Source: a virus. From it: a stretch of DNA of 57,647 nucleotides. Below the pieces are notes generated by a model that was given only the letters and a program-made list of their open reading frames with translations, did not search any database and was not told where the DNA came from. Below, piece by piece: positions 47,994 through 57,647 of this stretch. The DNA lies in IMG/VR virus record IMGVR_UViG_3300032322_001160, positions 1 through 57,647 of that record, one strand, 5' to 3'. Each line of letters starts with the position of its first letter. Position 1 is the stretch's first letter. The position numbers were made by a program, and so were the translations under genes.

Positions 47994-48213
47994 CGGTCTT
48001 CTTGGCAATGCGTTTTGGCTGCGCGACGAACTGCTTGCCAGCCTTCTTGCCTGCCCGTTTTGCCCGTGTCGTAGCAAGATAATCTTCTGGACTCAGGGCC
48101 TTGATGGCCTTCTCTGGCAGGTAACGCTCGCCGGTTACAGAAGAAGGCTTGCCACTTTTTGTGGTCCATTTCTGCTTGCCCCATGCTTTCAGGCTTAACT
48201 GAGGCTTCTTCAT
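47974..48213 (-). CDS. DUF5872-like small basic protein
   Basis: 79 residues. KAWGKQKWTTKSGKPSSVTG, then ERYLPEKAIKALSPEDYLAT, then GKKAGKQFVAQPKRIAKKTA is the pattern I recall as DUF5872, a block of virion-linked and other phage proteins. Very basic. Last gene of the late block; converges with the nuclease gene over 20 bp. Confidence 0.72.
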   Translation of the reverse strand: MKKPQLSLKAWGKQKWTTKSGKPSSVTGERYLPEKAIKALSPEDYLATTRAKRAGKKAGKQFVAQPKRIAKKTARFRKV

Positions 48214-48398
48214 TTATAGCCCCCACCCGCTTCCTTGTACTTCTTTGCCAGAAGCTGAGCTTTACGGGCGGACCAAGTCCCTGCTGCAGTGCCCTGCACG
48301 GCGGAGGCCTTGATCTGCTCAAACAGACGCTTGCGCATCGTCGGCTTAGTGTAGTTGCCTGCCTGATTGACCTTCGACTTCGTGGGCTTGGTTGCCAT
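48210..48398 (-). CDS. Small basic protein of the late block
   Basis: 62 residues. KSKVNQAGNYTKPTMRKRLF, then AAGTWSARKAQLLAKKYKEA and GGGYK. A pattern I recall from aquatic phages next to DUF5872-like genes. Possibly DNA-associated inside the head. ATGA overlap with the next gene. Confidence 0.65.
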   Translation of the reverse strand: MATKPTKSKVNQAGNYTKPTMRKRLFEQIKASAVQGTAAGTWSARKAQLLAKKYKEAGGGYK

Positions 48399-48406
48399 GC
48401 CGCCTC

Positions 48407-51400
48407 CTACTGGATAGTGGTGTCAAACGGGAACAAGCGCTTCAACGCCTCACGACTGCTACTACCTCCCGCTCCACCAGCAGCGGGCCGTGGGCCGAGA
48501 GGCGCGGGACCTCCTCCGCCAATATTCAACCCCGGCACCCCACGTGTGGGTGCTGTGGCAGGTTGGCGACGTGGCGCAAAAGTACGCACGGGCTCTGGCG
48601 CTTGGACCATGGGCTCTGGTGCGGGCTCCTGAAAGCGCTCGTAGTTCAGCCCTGCTGCCGTCAAGTAGGCATGCATCTGACGGGATAGTTGAAGCTGTTC
48701 ACCCTCTGTACGACCTTTGCGCAACAGCAGCGCCATCATCTGTGGGTCCTTCGTCGCCTCTTCGATGATCCCACGCACCATCAGCATGGGCGACTTATCG
48801 AAGATTTGACGCATGTATTTCGAACCGGCGGAGGCAGCAATCAGAGACCCCGGACCGCCACCGGATACACCAGTACCAATCCGTGAACCGACTACACGCA
48901 GTGCCAGTTCGGTTGCGGCATCTGCGCCTTGGAGGACGCCTTCCATCAACTGACGATCGCCGAGCGACTGCTCAACCTTTAACATCGGATCGATGATTCG
49001 CTTGAGGTTTTTACCCTCCGTCAAAGTCATCAGGCCTTGCGAGCGCATGATGTTGTAGATCGAAGGCTCACCTCTGGCAATCGGATCAAAGAAGGCCTTC
49101 TCAAACGCCTGTGGGCTAAAGCCTTTGTCACCCCCGGCTTTAGTAAATGCGTAGTCATACAGACTGGACTTTAAGCCGTTGACCGCGTCAGGACCCCCAG
49201 CCTTTGCCAGTTGCGTTATCCGCGAAAAGCTTCTAACCGGAAACTTACTGTTCAAGGCATCTGCAATTGCCATCGTCGGCGATTCAAACTTAACCACCTG
49301 TGCAAAGGCAGTCTGATCGCGCAGCGACTTTTGCATGAAACTATTGCCGTTCAACGTGGCCTTCAACGCATTTTCGGCTTTGACTACGTCTGTCAGATCG
49401 CTCGTGATCTGCAGCTTGTCCAAAAGCGGTCTACGCTTCTCGACAAAACGACTCAAGCGCGTCACGCTCACACGACCTGTGTTTGGGTCAATCGTTTCTG
49501 CCGCAGCAAGACGGAGAATCCGCTCCTGCGCATCACGAATCGACACTACACGCTCTGCGGACAAGTCAGCCAAGGGCTTTAACGAAAGGGCTTGTTGACT
49601 GCGTTTGCCAAACTTATTGACGGCGTCTGTGTACTCTCTGCCCAACATGCCCACAGCATCTTCAATGTCCGCCATGCGCATTGCGGCCAGATCATTGTTG
49701 GCACCGAACGCGCGCTGTACCAGAACTTCTGGCGGATAAGCCAACGCGCCGCTACTCTTCTTGCCAAGCATCTCACCGGCAAAGCTACGGGTGTAGTAGT
49801 CGTTCAGTACGCGGGAGAAGTCACGCGCCTCATCCAACTTTGTAGACTTGATCTTGGACAGGTCTTGCAACATGCCGTCTGCAAGAGACCCGTAGAAGCG
49901 CGCTTCAGCGTTCTCGCCTTTGATAGAGGCTTGGCGAGACAGGTCAAGTAAGTTAGAGCGCAAGTTAACTAAGTTGGGTACTTCCATCTCAGTTAACTTA
50001 GGCATATTGCGGTCTGGGATTTTCCCGGTTTCCGCATAGTCTGGGTGATAACGACCACGACGATAGGTGAAGATCGCCGCGTCATCTACCCCCATCTGTT
50101 TCATTACATCCTTAACCAACTTAGGCACCGTGTTTTTATACACGGCAGGGTCTAGTTTGATGACCTCATCCAAGAAGTTTCGAACCGTATTCTCTGGTTC
50201 AATGGTTTTATAGACCAGTGGACGAACGCCTCGTACAGCACCGCCTTTTCCTACAGGTTTTTCAAATTCCTTTGATACGCGATCCCACAGGAATCGCTCA
50301 TGCTTACGGGCGTCTGACAGCGACTCGTAAGTCGCATCACGAACAATCGCACCGATCTGTTGACGTGCTTCTGGCGTGTCTTTGGTGATGCCACGAATCT
50401 TCTGCGCAGCATTCGCAAGAGCGATGCCCTGACGATTTTCCAGCATGGCCTCAAAGGCCTCGTTACGCAGTTGGGCAGCAGCACGTAGCGCCTGTGGCGT
50501 TCCAACATTGTCCAAGTTCTGGGCAAGTAGCTGGTACGCCAAGAGCGTCTTTCTGCCCTGTTCAGCCAGTTCACCACCGTACTTCGCATTCTCTCGGGCA
50601 AGCGTGTTCTCTAGGATACTGAGAGAACGAATGCCAGTTTTCTGCCCCGCACTAGGCTGTGCACCCCGTGGGACGTTGGCTTCCAGCGAACGAATGACTT
50701 TGTCGATGTCTTCGCCAGAGTCTTGCAAAATGGAATACAGCTTGTTCGCGGCACGAGCCTCACGCGCATCTCTTGAGAAGGATGCCCCGATATTGCCCAT
50801 CAAGTCCTTGGCAGAACCTATGTGGATGAACAGCCGAGAAGGAGCGAGTACGCCACCGGCGATCTCCGAAGCAAGACGAACACCGGGTCTACCGGGGGCT
50901 TCTGATTCGGCAATGCCACCACCTAATCCAGCACCTGCGCCAGAAATCGTTTCTGCAGCAAGGAAGGACTTCGGATAGTTCTGGGCCGTTCTGCCCATGC
51001 CTGCGAGCACGTCAGTGAAAAAGCGCGAAGTACGGGCTGCGCCTTCCATGCCAAACTTAGCCGCAGTAGGCTCAACCAGACGGATTGCGTTGGACAAGCG
51101 CTCTGCTTGTGTATACGGAATGTTGAAAGCAATCGGCGCAAGGGCAATGGTGTCACCGAAGGTCTTGCCACCTTCACGGTAAGGCACGAGGTCTTGACGC
51201 GCTACGCCGGGGAACTTGATGTCTAGTTCGTTACTTAAAAAGTCACCTACGATAGCCCCGGTGATAGTCCCGGTCACTGCGCCCAAAGGAGGTATAAGAG
51301 GGGCATACGGGCCCGCCGCAGGGGCAGCAAATAATCCCGCACGGAAGCCAGCAATCCCGCCTGTCACGGCAGGCGAAGTACGCGAAACGCCTTCTAAAAG

Positions 51401-51634
51401 ACCATAACCCACTTCGGTGGCTTTTTCGCCAACCGTAGGCTCTCCTGCACCAGAAAGTGATTCGACCGCCTCGGGCATCCCCGTAATAGGATTAAGCGCG
51501 CCTTCCGCAGCACCTGTACGAGGAGCGACAACCCCCGGAGGAGGTCTGCCTGACAGGATTTCAGAAGCACGACTGCCCCCGCCGGGAGCAGACAAAGCAT
51601 TTAATTGCTTCTGAACTTCATCTTCTGCTGCCAT
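48407..51634 (-). CDS. Internal virion (ejection) protein, large
   Basis: 1075 residues. The N-terminal 300 residues carry Gly/Ala/Pro-rich hydrophobic segments (GIAGFRAGLFAAPAAGPYAP, GAVTGTITGAIVGDFLS). A long helical part follows, with a Pro-rich C-terminus (PAPEPMVQAPEPVRTFAPRR). Size, hydrophobic-then-helical layout and the next genes of the same kind suggest an ejected protein that helps build the DNA-transfer channel. No lytic-transglycosylase motif is evident. Confidence 0.62.
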   Translation of the reverse strand: MAAEDEVQKQLNALSAPGGGSRASEILSGRPPPGVVAPRTGAAEGALNPITGMPEAVESLSGAGEPTVGEKATEVGYGLLEGVSRTSPAVTGGIAGFRAGLFAAPAAGPYAPLIPPLGAVTGTITGAIVGDFLSNELDIKFPGVARQDLVPYREGGKTFGDTIALAPIAFNIPYTQAERLSNAIRLVEPTAAKFGMEGAARTSRFFTDVLAGMGRTAQNYPKSFLAAETISGAGAGLGGGIAESEAPGRPGVRLASEIAGGVLAPSRLFIHIGSAKDLMGNIGASFSRDAREARAANKLYSILQDSGEDIDKVIRSLEANVPRGAQPSAGQKTGIRSLSILENTLARENAKYGGELAEQGRKTLLAYQLLAQNLDNVGTPQALRAAAQLRNEAFEAMLENRQGIALANAAQKIRGITKDTPEARQQIGAIVRDATYESLSDARKHERFLWDRVSKEFEKPVGKGGAVRGVRPLVYKTIEPENTVRNFLDEVIKLDPAVYKNTVPKLVKDVMKQMGVDDAAIFTYRRGRYHPDYAETGKIPDRNMPKLTEMEVPNLVNLRSNLLDLSRQASIKGENAEARFYGSLADGMLQDLSKIKSTKLDEARDFSRVLNDYYTRSFAGEMLGKKSSGALAYPPEVLVQRAFGANNDLAAMRMADIEDAVGMLGREYTDAVNKFGKRSQQALSLKPLADLSAERVVSIRDAQERILRLAAAETIDPNTGRVSVTRLSRFVEKRRPLLDKLQITSDLTDVVKAENALKATLNGNSFMQKSLRDQTAFAQVVKFESPTMAIADALNSKFPVRSFSRITQLAKAGGPDAVNGLKSSLYDYAFTKAGGDKGFSPQAFEKAFFDPIARGEPSIYNIMRSQGLMTLTEGKNLKRIIDPMLKVEQSLGDRQLMEGVLQGADAATELALRVVGSRIGTGVSGGGPGSLIAASAGSKYMRQIFDKSPMLMVRGIIEEATKDPQMMALLLRKGRTEGEQLQLSRQMHAYLTAAGLNYERFQEPAPEPMVQAPEPVRTFAPRRQPATAPTRGVPGLNIGGGGPAPLGPRPAAGGAGGSSSREALKRLFPFDTTIQ

Positions 51635-53634
51635 TACTCTGCCCCTTTAGTTACTCGCAGATCAGAACCATTCCACAGGAAAGGTGTTCCCGGAGGGCTC
51701 TTCTTCGTAAAGTCTTGGAGTGCTTTAATCGTATAAAGTTTAGGTGGAACACCCAGCTTCGGCAAGAAGTTCTGGATTGTTGTAACGATCTTAGTATGTT
51801 CTTTGCGCTGATCCACAGGCAGGTTGGCATTTGAGGCATTTGCCTGTGCATCCGTTAAGCGCTTAGTTAGATAAGCATCAATACCGATCAGCTTATTACG
51901 AAGCTTCGCCGGATCGTCAAAGAAACGAGGGTCAAGATCGAGTTCTTTTTCAATCGCCGAACGCTCTCCTTGTGCGTACACAGGGCTGTTCTGCAAGGTC
52001 TTAACCAATTCACGGTAGTCACCAAGATAACGTGCGCGCGCCTGAGTCACATCGGCACCCACATTACCAAAGCCCGGCACACTAGAGATCACGTCCTTTG
52101 CTGCAGGAATGGGACCCGTCAATACGGGCGTCAACTCCCATATGGTACGCTCTCTGGCAGGCTGCTTTGTCGGAGCCGTGGTCACCGGTGCGGCTTCACG
52201 GGCAGGCGCTGCTGCTCCGGGAGCCGTGGTCACTGGAGCTTCACTCACCGGTGCGGCTTCACTCACAGGCGCTGCTTCACCCTTTTTGCCCTTACCCTTA
52301 CCCGGTGTTGCAGGCAATGGGATGTTCTCGCGCAGCTTTATCGCATTGCTGACGAAGTCTGGGATTGGCGGACGACGTGTTTCAAGGTTCCCTGTGAAGG
52401 GGTTAGTAATGTAAGTAGGCTCAGAGATGATGGCGTACGAGCTTTTGAATCGACGATCATTCTCTGGCGTCAATTTACCCGCAGCATAATCAGGTGCAAA
52501 GCGCGTAATAAAGTTCCACGCCGCACCCTTTACGCCAGAGCCAAAGCCCTGTCCCCTTGCTGCCGCTTTGACGATGTCGCCCGACAGCTTGCGCTGCTCT
52601 GAGATCAACTTGAAGTTGTAGTCGCGGACCAGTGCGATATCTTTCTCGCCTGCCTGCAACGCCAGCAGTTTTGCCTCGCGCTGTCCTTTTGCCAGTTCGC
52701 CCGCACGTGCGCCAATCAATGCCGGTACGTTACGTATACCGGCTGCAATACGTGCAATCGGCGAGACGTTGCCACGGATGCGATTGCCCTCGGCGTCCAC
52801 GCCTGCTGCAACATTCAACGCGCCCTGCGCAATGTCAAACAACATCTGCGCTTGTATGGCTTCTTTGTCCGCGCCCAGTAAACGCTGATACGTTGGAAGA
52901 CGTGCCGCCATGGCGCTTTCAAGTGACGGCAGTCGTTGCTGCTGTGTCGCCAGCAGGTCCACCACGTCTTGTTGGGCTTTAGCAACCAACTCAGGAGGGT
53001 AGAAGGCTTGTTGCCCACTTAAATCGACAGGGGTCACGCCCTCCTCACCGGACCCTTCTTGAAAATGCTGAACAATTCCTCCGTCCTTCATGGCAATCGG
53101 AGCTTGTTGTTCAGCGGCTGCAGGCAACGATCCAATACCGCCCGGAGGGGGTGCCTCAGGCATTGGCATTGGAGGCGCGGTCTGTGGCCCTTGAGCCATG
53201 GCCGCTAAGTCGGCAACCCCGCCTGCTGGTGCTGCCATCGGATTCGCTTGTGCAGGCATTGCCATCTGCGGTGGCGGCTGCACCATCGCGCCTTGTTGCG
53301 CCAATACGGGCTGCAACAGCGCCAAGACCTCTGTCGGTGTTTCCGACGCAGCGCGATAGCCGACGAGGTCTGCGAGTTCTTCAACACGCGCGTCTACTGA
53401 ACGCATGTCGCCGCGAAGATTGTTCATGAGGATTTCAGGCGAATCAGGACGACGGTCCATCATCTTGCCCATCTCCATTTCATCCTCGTCGTCATCCTCT
53501 TCTTCCATGTCATCCATCATGGATACCTGATCCATGAAGCCCTGCATGATGCCGACGTTATTCACGTCCTCAGGGGGAACGGGAGGCCCTTTCTTCTTGA
53601 ACATAGGCCTGTCAATTACTTTCGATTTCATCAT
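51634..53634 (-). CDS. Internal virion protein with acidic N-terminus
   Basis: 666 residues. Acidic tract (DDMEEEDDDEDEMEMGKMMD), Pro/Ala/Met-rich part (MQ/PP repeats), the element MKDGGIV (182-188), then the helical body (QDVVDLLATQQQRLPSLESA) and repeats APVSEAAPVSEAPVTTAPGA. Starts one base before the large internal protein ends. Function as a virion protein is inferred from its block. Confidence 0.6.
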   Translation of the reverse strand: MMKSKVIDRPMFKKKGPPVPPEDVNNVGIMQGFMDQVSMMDDMEEEDDDEDEMEMGKMMDRRPDSPEILMNNLRGDMRSVDARVEELADLVGYRAASETPTEVLALLQPVLAQQGAMVQPPPQMAMPAQANPMAAPAGGVADLAAMAQGPQTAPPMPMPEAPPPGGIGSLPAAAEQQAPIAMKDGGIVQHFQEGSGEEGVTPVDLSGQQAFYPPELVAKAQQDVVDLLATQQQRLPSLESAMAARLPTYQRLLGADKEAIQAQMLFDIAQGALNVAAGVDAEGNRIRGNVSPIARIAAGIRNVPALIGARAGELAKGQREAKLLALQAGEKDIALVRDYNFKLISEQRKLSGDIVKAAARGQGFGSGVKGAAWNFITRFAPDYAAGKLTPENDRRFKSSYAIISEPTYITNPFTGNLETRRPPIPDFVSNAIKLRENIPLPATPGKGKGKKGEAAPVSEAAPVSEAPVTTAPGAAAPAREAAPVTTAPTKQPARERTIWELTPVLTGPIPAAKDVISSVPGFGNVGADVTQARARYLGDYRELVKTLQNSPVYAQGERSAIEKELDLDPRFFDDPAKLRNKLIGIDAYLTKRLTDAQANASNANLPVDQRKEHTKIVTTIQNFLPKLGVPPKLYTIKALQDFTKKSPPGTPFLWNGSDLRVTKGAE

Positions 53635-53639
53635 TCCTC

Positions 53640-54872
53640 CTAGAACAAGCCTGCCCTTTTAGCCCCTGCAGCCGCACTGACGCCTGCAATACCCGTAGAT
53701 ACTGCCGACATCAACGGACTAGGCGACGGCGATGTAGTAGACGTGAGTGCCGTCTGACTACCCGGCGTCTTCGACAAAATATCCGACTGGAAGGAGAGCA
53801 ACTGGAACGGCAAGAAGGCTTCCTGTGTCTTTGTTGCCCGCAGCGCATCCAAACGTGCTTGCTGCAACGCCTGCTCCTGTGCGCCAATCTGTCCCATGAG
53901 TGCAATATCGCCCTGACTGAGTTGCTGCTGCAACGCTGCCAGATTGCCGCGCTGACCGGCCTGTTGCGCAAGCTGGGAACCCATTCCGCCCAAGGCAGAA
54001 CCTTGTTGCAGACCAAACTGACCCTGCTGCAATCCGAGACTGCCAATGCCCTGACCAAGCTGGCCGTAGATATTGGCTTGGTTACCCAAGATGTTTGCCT
54101 GCTGCCCTGCGATCTGCGAAGGCAACAAGCTCATCTGACCCAAGGCTTGCGCGGCAGCAAGTTGACGCTGCTGCTGCGACTCAAAGCCTTGTTGCGCGGC
54201 CTGTTGTGCTTGAAGATAGTTCTGTGAGTAGTCCTGCAGAATGCGCTGGCCCATGACATCCATCAAGCCCCGCTCCATCTCTGCGCGCTGCACCCCTTCA
54301 CGTGTACCACCAAAGGCACCTGTACGAACAGCTTGTGCCGCTTGCCCTTGAGCCGCGATGTCTGATTGCCGCTGCATTTCACGCAGGGCATTGGCCGTTA
54401 CCTGCTGCTGGTACGGGTTCATGAAGGCCGCAGCTTGCGAAGGATCGTAGCCAGTTGCTGCACCGGGCAACATTGCAGCCGCAGCGCCCGCCGCAGGCAA
54501 GCCCTGTCCTGCTGTGTTTGCCAACGCGCCTAAGTTACCTGCTGCACCCGCACCTGCCTGATACGCACCATAAGCGGCGCTCAGAGGCTGAGAGATGTTC
54601 AGTCCAGCAATGCCTTGTGCAGCCTGTTGGGTTAGGCCCTGCCCCGCAACCATTCCTTTTTCTGCTTCTGTCAGAAGCGGCTGGTAAGCACCGATGCCTT
54701 GTTCGGCTAGGGCCTTGGCCTGAAGCTGTCCTTCACCCAGACCGGCAACCTCGTATCCCGGTATCGAGATCGGTTTGGATACCTGTCTTTCTGCCGTTTT
54801 AAGAAGGGCAAGTCGCGCCTTTTCTATCTCAGGCGCTTCCTGAATTGTTTGTACCTGATATTCAGTTGCCAT
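53640..54872 (-). CDS. Gln/Ala/Gly-rich internal virion protein
   Basis: 410 residues. An amphipathic start (EKARLALLKTAERQV), then Gly/Ala-rich helices (TGYDPSQAAAFMNPYQQQVT, GQAAQAVRTGAFGGTREGVQ) and a Gln-rich repeat region (QQGFESQQQRQLAAAQALGQ). PYQQQV and RTGAFGG are elements I recall from ejection proteins of aquatic podoviruses. Probably ejected with DNA. Confidence 0.65.
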   Translation of the reverse strand: MATEYQVQTIQEAPEIEKARLALLKTAERQVSKPISIPGYEVAGLGEGQLQAKALAEQGIGAYQPLLTEAEKGMVAGQGLTQQAAQGIAGLNISQPLSAAYGAYQAGAGAAGNLGALANTAGQGLPAAGAAAAMLPGAATGYDPSQAAAFMNPYQQQVTANALREMQRQSDIAAQGQAAQAVRTGAFGGTREGVQRAEMERGLMDVMGQRILQDYSQNYLQAQQAAQQGFESQQQRQLAAAQALGQMSLLPSQIAGQQANILGNQANIYGQLGQGIGSLGLQQGQFGLQQGSALGGMGSQLAQQAGQRGNLAALQQQLSQGDIALMGQIGAQEQALQQARLDALRATKTQEAFLPFQLLSFQSDILSKTPGSQTALTSTTSPSPSPLMSAVSTGIAGVSAAAGAKRAGLF

Positions 54873-54875
54873 GAC

Positions 54876-57065
54876 TTACGTCCTCTTTTCCAAGGCCTTC
54901 ATTAGCGCGTACATACGCTTTGCACCCTTGCGCCGTGAGCCGTTGCCCATGGCACGTACTGCTTTTGCGGTGAACACAAATTCGCCGTCCGAGAGCATGG
55001 CTGGAATCGAATCCGACGTACCCGTGCCGGGGCCGTTGATAGGGCCAGTCTTTCGAGGGAAGCTCGAAGTACCGCGTTTCAAACTGGCGATACCGCCTGT
55101 GGCATAACGATACGCTTGTCCGGTGGATGCGGAAACGGTTCTCACATCGGGCGTCAAATAGTACGGATTTTGTCTGTACAGTTCTGCGCCTGAGGTTGGC
55201 ATATCTGGCTTTGGCGGCGGTTCTGGTGTGTCAAACGCCCCACCTAAATAAGCCGCACCCAGAGCCGCACCGGCGAGAGGGCCGTAGGTTGCGACCATAC
55301 CGGGCATGCTGGCTTCATACGCCTTCAAGGCAAGGTCTTTACTACCTGTCCTAGCCAAAGTGTCGGCATAAGCCTTTTCTGCGTTCTTAGCTCCAGCGGA
55401 CTGTATGCCACTCGGAGACAGGTATTCGTCGTAGAGATCGCCAACCTTCGATGCAGCGGTCTTGCCTGCCTCGACAAACTTACCCTGACTAACCAAGTCC
55501 ATCACGCCTTGCGATGGAGCCGCTGCGGGGGACATGGCGTCAAGTTTCAGAGGACCCGCGTCACCCGGCATCTTTATGCCAAGCATAGTGCCGGTATCCG
55601 TTAGGGCCGGGGGGGCGGGTGGGACATTAGTACCCGACAGGCTTGGCTGTACGCGAGCACCTGTCCCCGTATAACTGGAGAGGTTAGGAACGTCAGGGGA
55701 AATCCGCTCTAATCCCGTTTGCGTGGGAACGGCAGCGGTTCTGCCACTAATCACATCCAGTTTTAGGTCATCCAAATTCTGTACTGCGGACTCCACCGGA
55801 GCGCCAGTGGTTGTCTTACTCACTGTTCTGCCCAAAGCGTCTGTTTGATAAGTGGTGATCGTGCCGTCAGGATTAGGAACGCTCTGTGCGCTCTTAGCCG
55901 CAGCAGGGGACATCCGACCTGCTGCTGCCGTCTCATCTATAGCGCCTGCTCCGGCGGGAGATACAGGGGCCGCTGCTGCTGCTTCATCTACAGCGCCTGC
56001 GGCCTTCGTTGCTGCTGCCGCTTCATCCGCTGCGCCTGCGGCCTTTGTTACGTCTACCGCAGGCTTGCCAGCAACCGTGTCAGTAAAGCTCTTCCACGAC
56101 TCAGAAACACTCGTAGGACCTGTGTAAGAACCCGACTTAAACGCTGAAGCACCGCCCATTACACCCGAGAAGGCACCTGCGGTCAAACCACCCATGGCAC
56201 CCGATTTCAAGGCCTCGCTAATGCTGCCCCCGGCCATCAAAGTCGAACCAGCAGAACCCACAAAGCCGCTAATCGCGGCTACACCCACACTCGAAGTAAC
56301 ACCCAGCATACTCGCCGCTGCTGGGCCTAAGAAGAAGCCCAACGCCACCGAAGTAACAATTCGTCCCACGGTGCTGCTTGCAAACTTTTTGACGGCTTTG
56401 CCGATGCCCCGGACAGCGCCTTTGATGGCTTTACCTACGCGTGTGAACGCTCCACCGATGGCTTTTCCCAGTTTTTTCAAAAAGAATTCAGGCAGTCCTG
56501 TGACGGGGTTGATCGTTCCTGATCCGCCTGCGCGCATCAGCATACGCGCCTCGCGTGGCGTGATGTGCGCCAGCATCTTATCGCCACCTCGGCCCAAGCT
56601 TGCAATTCCGGCAGAGATGGGGTTTTTGACCATTCCACCGCGAGCAAAACCCTGAATAACCGGCTGAGAAATCTGATCCAACGCCATGTCCAACGCCATC
56701 AAATACATGGGGTCAAACTCAGCGGGCAAGAGGTCTTCTGGAACACCCTCTTTAATCAGTTCCTGCCGGTTTTCTGTGTACTTATTTGGCTCTTGAAGAA
56801 GGACATCCACCATCTCCTTCATTAAGTCAATCAGTTCCTGAGGCAATTGCATGCCACGCAACATCATGCGTAGCTCTGCCACCGCCTGCGGATCAGCTTG
56901 CTCCGCCGCGTTGAACATCTCAGTGTTGAACTGTTGAGGAGAGATAGAGTTGCGAAGCTCGTTGAGCGTCGCATCGTCTTCAGGGGTGAGATAACTCTTA
57001 GCGGCATTGCCTTGACCCGACATTTCGGGAACTAAGGACATGACGCCCTGCATCGCTTCAGCCAT
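54876..57065 (-). CDS. Internal virion protein with membrane-like core
   Basis: 729 residues from the ATG at 57065, after AAGGATTATC. N-terminal helical part, then FARGGMV (140-146), amphipathic basic helices (KKLGKAIGGAFTRVGKAIKG), hydrophobic segments (TSVALGFFLGPAAASMLG), low-complexity Ala/Pro/Thr, YATGGIA (654-660) and the C-terminal DGEFVFTAKAVRAMGNGSRR, then GAKRMYALMKALEKR. A membrane-active core among virion proteins supports a role in ejection. The 54-kb longer frame starts without a ribosome site. Confidence 0.65.
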   Translation of the reverse strand: MAEAMQGVMSLVPEMSGQGNAAKSYLTPEDDATLNELRNSISPQQFNTEMFNAAEQADPQAVAELRMMLRGMQLPQELIDLMKEMVDVLLQEPNKYTENRQELIKEGVPEDLLPAEFDPMYLMALDMALDQISQPVIQGFARGGMVKNPISAGIASLGRGGDKMLAHITPREARMLMRAGGSGTINPVTGLPEFFLKKLGKAIGGAFTRVGKAIKGAVRGIGKAVKKFASSTVGRIVTSVALGFFLGPAAASMLGVTSSVGVAAISGFVGSAGSTLMAGGSISEALKSGAMGGLTAGAFSGVMGGASAFKSGSYTGPTSVSESWKSFTDTVAGKPAVDVTKAAGAADEAAAATKAAGAVDEAAAAAPVSPAGAGAIDETAAAGRMSPAAAKSAQSVPNPDGTITTYQTDALGRTVSKTTTGAPVESAVQNLDDLKLDVISGRTAAVPTQTGLERISPDVPNLSSYTGTGARVQPSLSGTNVPPAPPALTDTGTMLGIKMPGDAGPLKLDAMSPAAAPSQGVMDLVSQGKFVEAGKTAASKVGDLYDEYLSPSGIQSAGAKNAEKAYADTLARTGSKDLALKAYEASMPGMVATYGPLAGAALGAAYLGGAFDTPEPPPKPDMPTSGAELYRQNPYYLTPDVRTVSASTGQAYRYATGGIASLKRGTSSFPRKTGPINGPGTGTSDSIPAMLSDGEFVFTAKAVRAMGNGSRRKGAKRMYALMKALEKRT

Positions 57066-57155
57066 GATAATCCTTTCCAAAGTGGCAATAGACCCTCGTG
57101 CAGGGTCGCGCGCCGGGAAAGGACGCGGAATTGTCAGCAATTATGTGGTAATTCA

Positions 57156-57482
57156 TTAGTTTCTGTCCACTTCAAGATAGCTTAGATAGAAATGTACGGT
57201 AGCAACCGACGATGTCACTTTGAGAATATCCCCGGCTTCTACAATGCAAGGAATCCCGTTGAAAACGTCAAAAGTCTCGTTGACGGGCAGCGCCCTTACC
57301 TTTTGCAAAAAATGTGGAGTGCCCGAGACAACCTGTGTCACCGTGATCAGCGCACTAGATGTACCTGCATTGGTCACCCGCAGTGAGCGTATGATGCCCG
57401 TATTCGCCGCAGGCACGGTATAGATCGTCGTCTCCGTGGCAGCAGAGGGAATCAGGTACTTGCGTAGGTATTTATTTGCCAT
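57156..57482 (-). CDS. Small beta-rich virion protein
   Basis: 108 residues. AATETTIYTVPAANTGIIRS, LRVTNAGTSSALITVTQV, FDVFNGIPCIVEAGDILKVT and a final strand AT(V)HFYLSYLEV. It resembles the 135-residue protein at 7947-8354 in plan. A head or tail surface role is inferred. Confidence 0.6.
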   Translation of the reverse strand: MANKYLRKYLIPSAATETTIYTVPAANTGIIRSLRVTNAGTSSALITVTQVVSGTPHFLQKVRALPVNETFDVFNGIPCIVEAGDILKVTSSVATVHFYLSYLEVDRN

Positions 57483-57535
57483 TGCCGCTCACTTATAAAA
57501 CGCTCATCGACTGACTTCTTCCCAGTCTTAGCACT

Positions 57536-57646
57536 TCACTGCGTCAAATCATAGAAAGACAGGGAACCTACCCCCCCGCCAGACCCAGCGCCACCAGTCG
57601 TGACAACTCTGGCGGCTAATGTGTAGATGTCACTTACCCCAGCCAA
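57536..57646 (-). CDS. C-terminal part of the small membrane protein crossing the join
   Basis: 36 residues plus stop (LAGVSDIYTLAARVVTTGGA, then GSGGGVGSLSFYDLTQ), open at the window edge. In phase with the frame that begins at the ATG at 95 on the other end. See the entry for 1-95. Confidence 0.62.
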   Translation of the reverse strand: MAGVSDIYTLAARVVTTGGAGSGGGVGSLSFYDLTQ

Positions 57647-57647
57647 A

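Noticed and set aside
1-57647. CRISPR array, integrase, transposase, transfer RNA, reverse transcriptase or phage RNA polymerase
   Set aside because: None could be recognised by motif or structure; the repeats at 28.9 kb have no regular spacers and the LamG fibres have no nearby reverse transcriptase, so no diversity-generating element is claimed.

Overview
The window looks like the complete, circularly permuted genome of a short-tailed (podovirus-like) double-stranded DNA phage of a Gram-negative bacterium. It encodes small and large terminase, portal, scaffold, HK97-fold capsid protein, two SU10-type head-tail adaptors, large internal virion (ejection) proteins and lectin-domain tail fibres. 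No tape-measure protein, sheath, integrase, repressor, transfer RNA or phage RNA polymerase was recognised, so a virulent lifestyle is the simplest reading. The host cannot be named; gene families and Shine-Dalgarno usage suggest an aquatic proteobacterium. A 68-codon gene with its own ribosome site reads without a break across the two window ends (95 to 1, then 57647 to 57536), which is the evidence for circularity.

Read as a circle, the layout is simple. A divergent promoter region sits at about 45.78-45.86 kb. Rightward run only two genes, an SNF2-type helicase and a RecB/Cas4-like nuclease (45862-47993). Leftward run the replication genes (TOTE-type primase, UvrD-like helicase, family A DNA polymerase; 45778-38913). 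A terminator and a new candidate promoter lead into about 20 tightly overlapping small early genes (38772-33787), several under 60 codons. An A-tract-rich 384-bp gap precedes the late genes: TerS with an overlapping PD-(D/E)XK nuclease (33402-32316), TerL (28646), a giant 1568-residue protein, portal, GroES-like chaperonin, scaffold, capsid, a GIY-YIG homing endonuclease, adaptors, tail fibres (to 1743) and lysis genes (1733 through the join). The late block continues from 57482 to 47974 with the internal virion proteins and meets the rightward pair tail to tail.

The clearest anomaly is a roughly 3.7-kb GC-rich island between TerS and TerL (28.65-32.33 kb). Unlike the polycistronic remainder, most of its genes carry their own unit: a -35/-10 promoter with 16-bp spacing, a GC-rich leader element, a conserved ATACAGGGAGA ribosome site and, for two genes, the same UUCG-loop terminator. 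This is moron-like. The island ends beside a 663-bp non-coding stretch holding a near-perfect bacterial parS site and a cluster of CCAGCTGG octamers, with no recognisable ParA or ParB in the window.

Other points of interest are an aromatic/Met-Ala-x-Gly-Gly-x-hydrophobic motif recurring across virion proteins, a PcfJ-like domain in the giant protein, a DNA polymerase with leucine at the position equivalent to E. coli 762, an apparent ATT start codon, extensive gene overprinting and a dispersed repeat in the early block.
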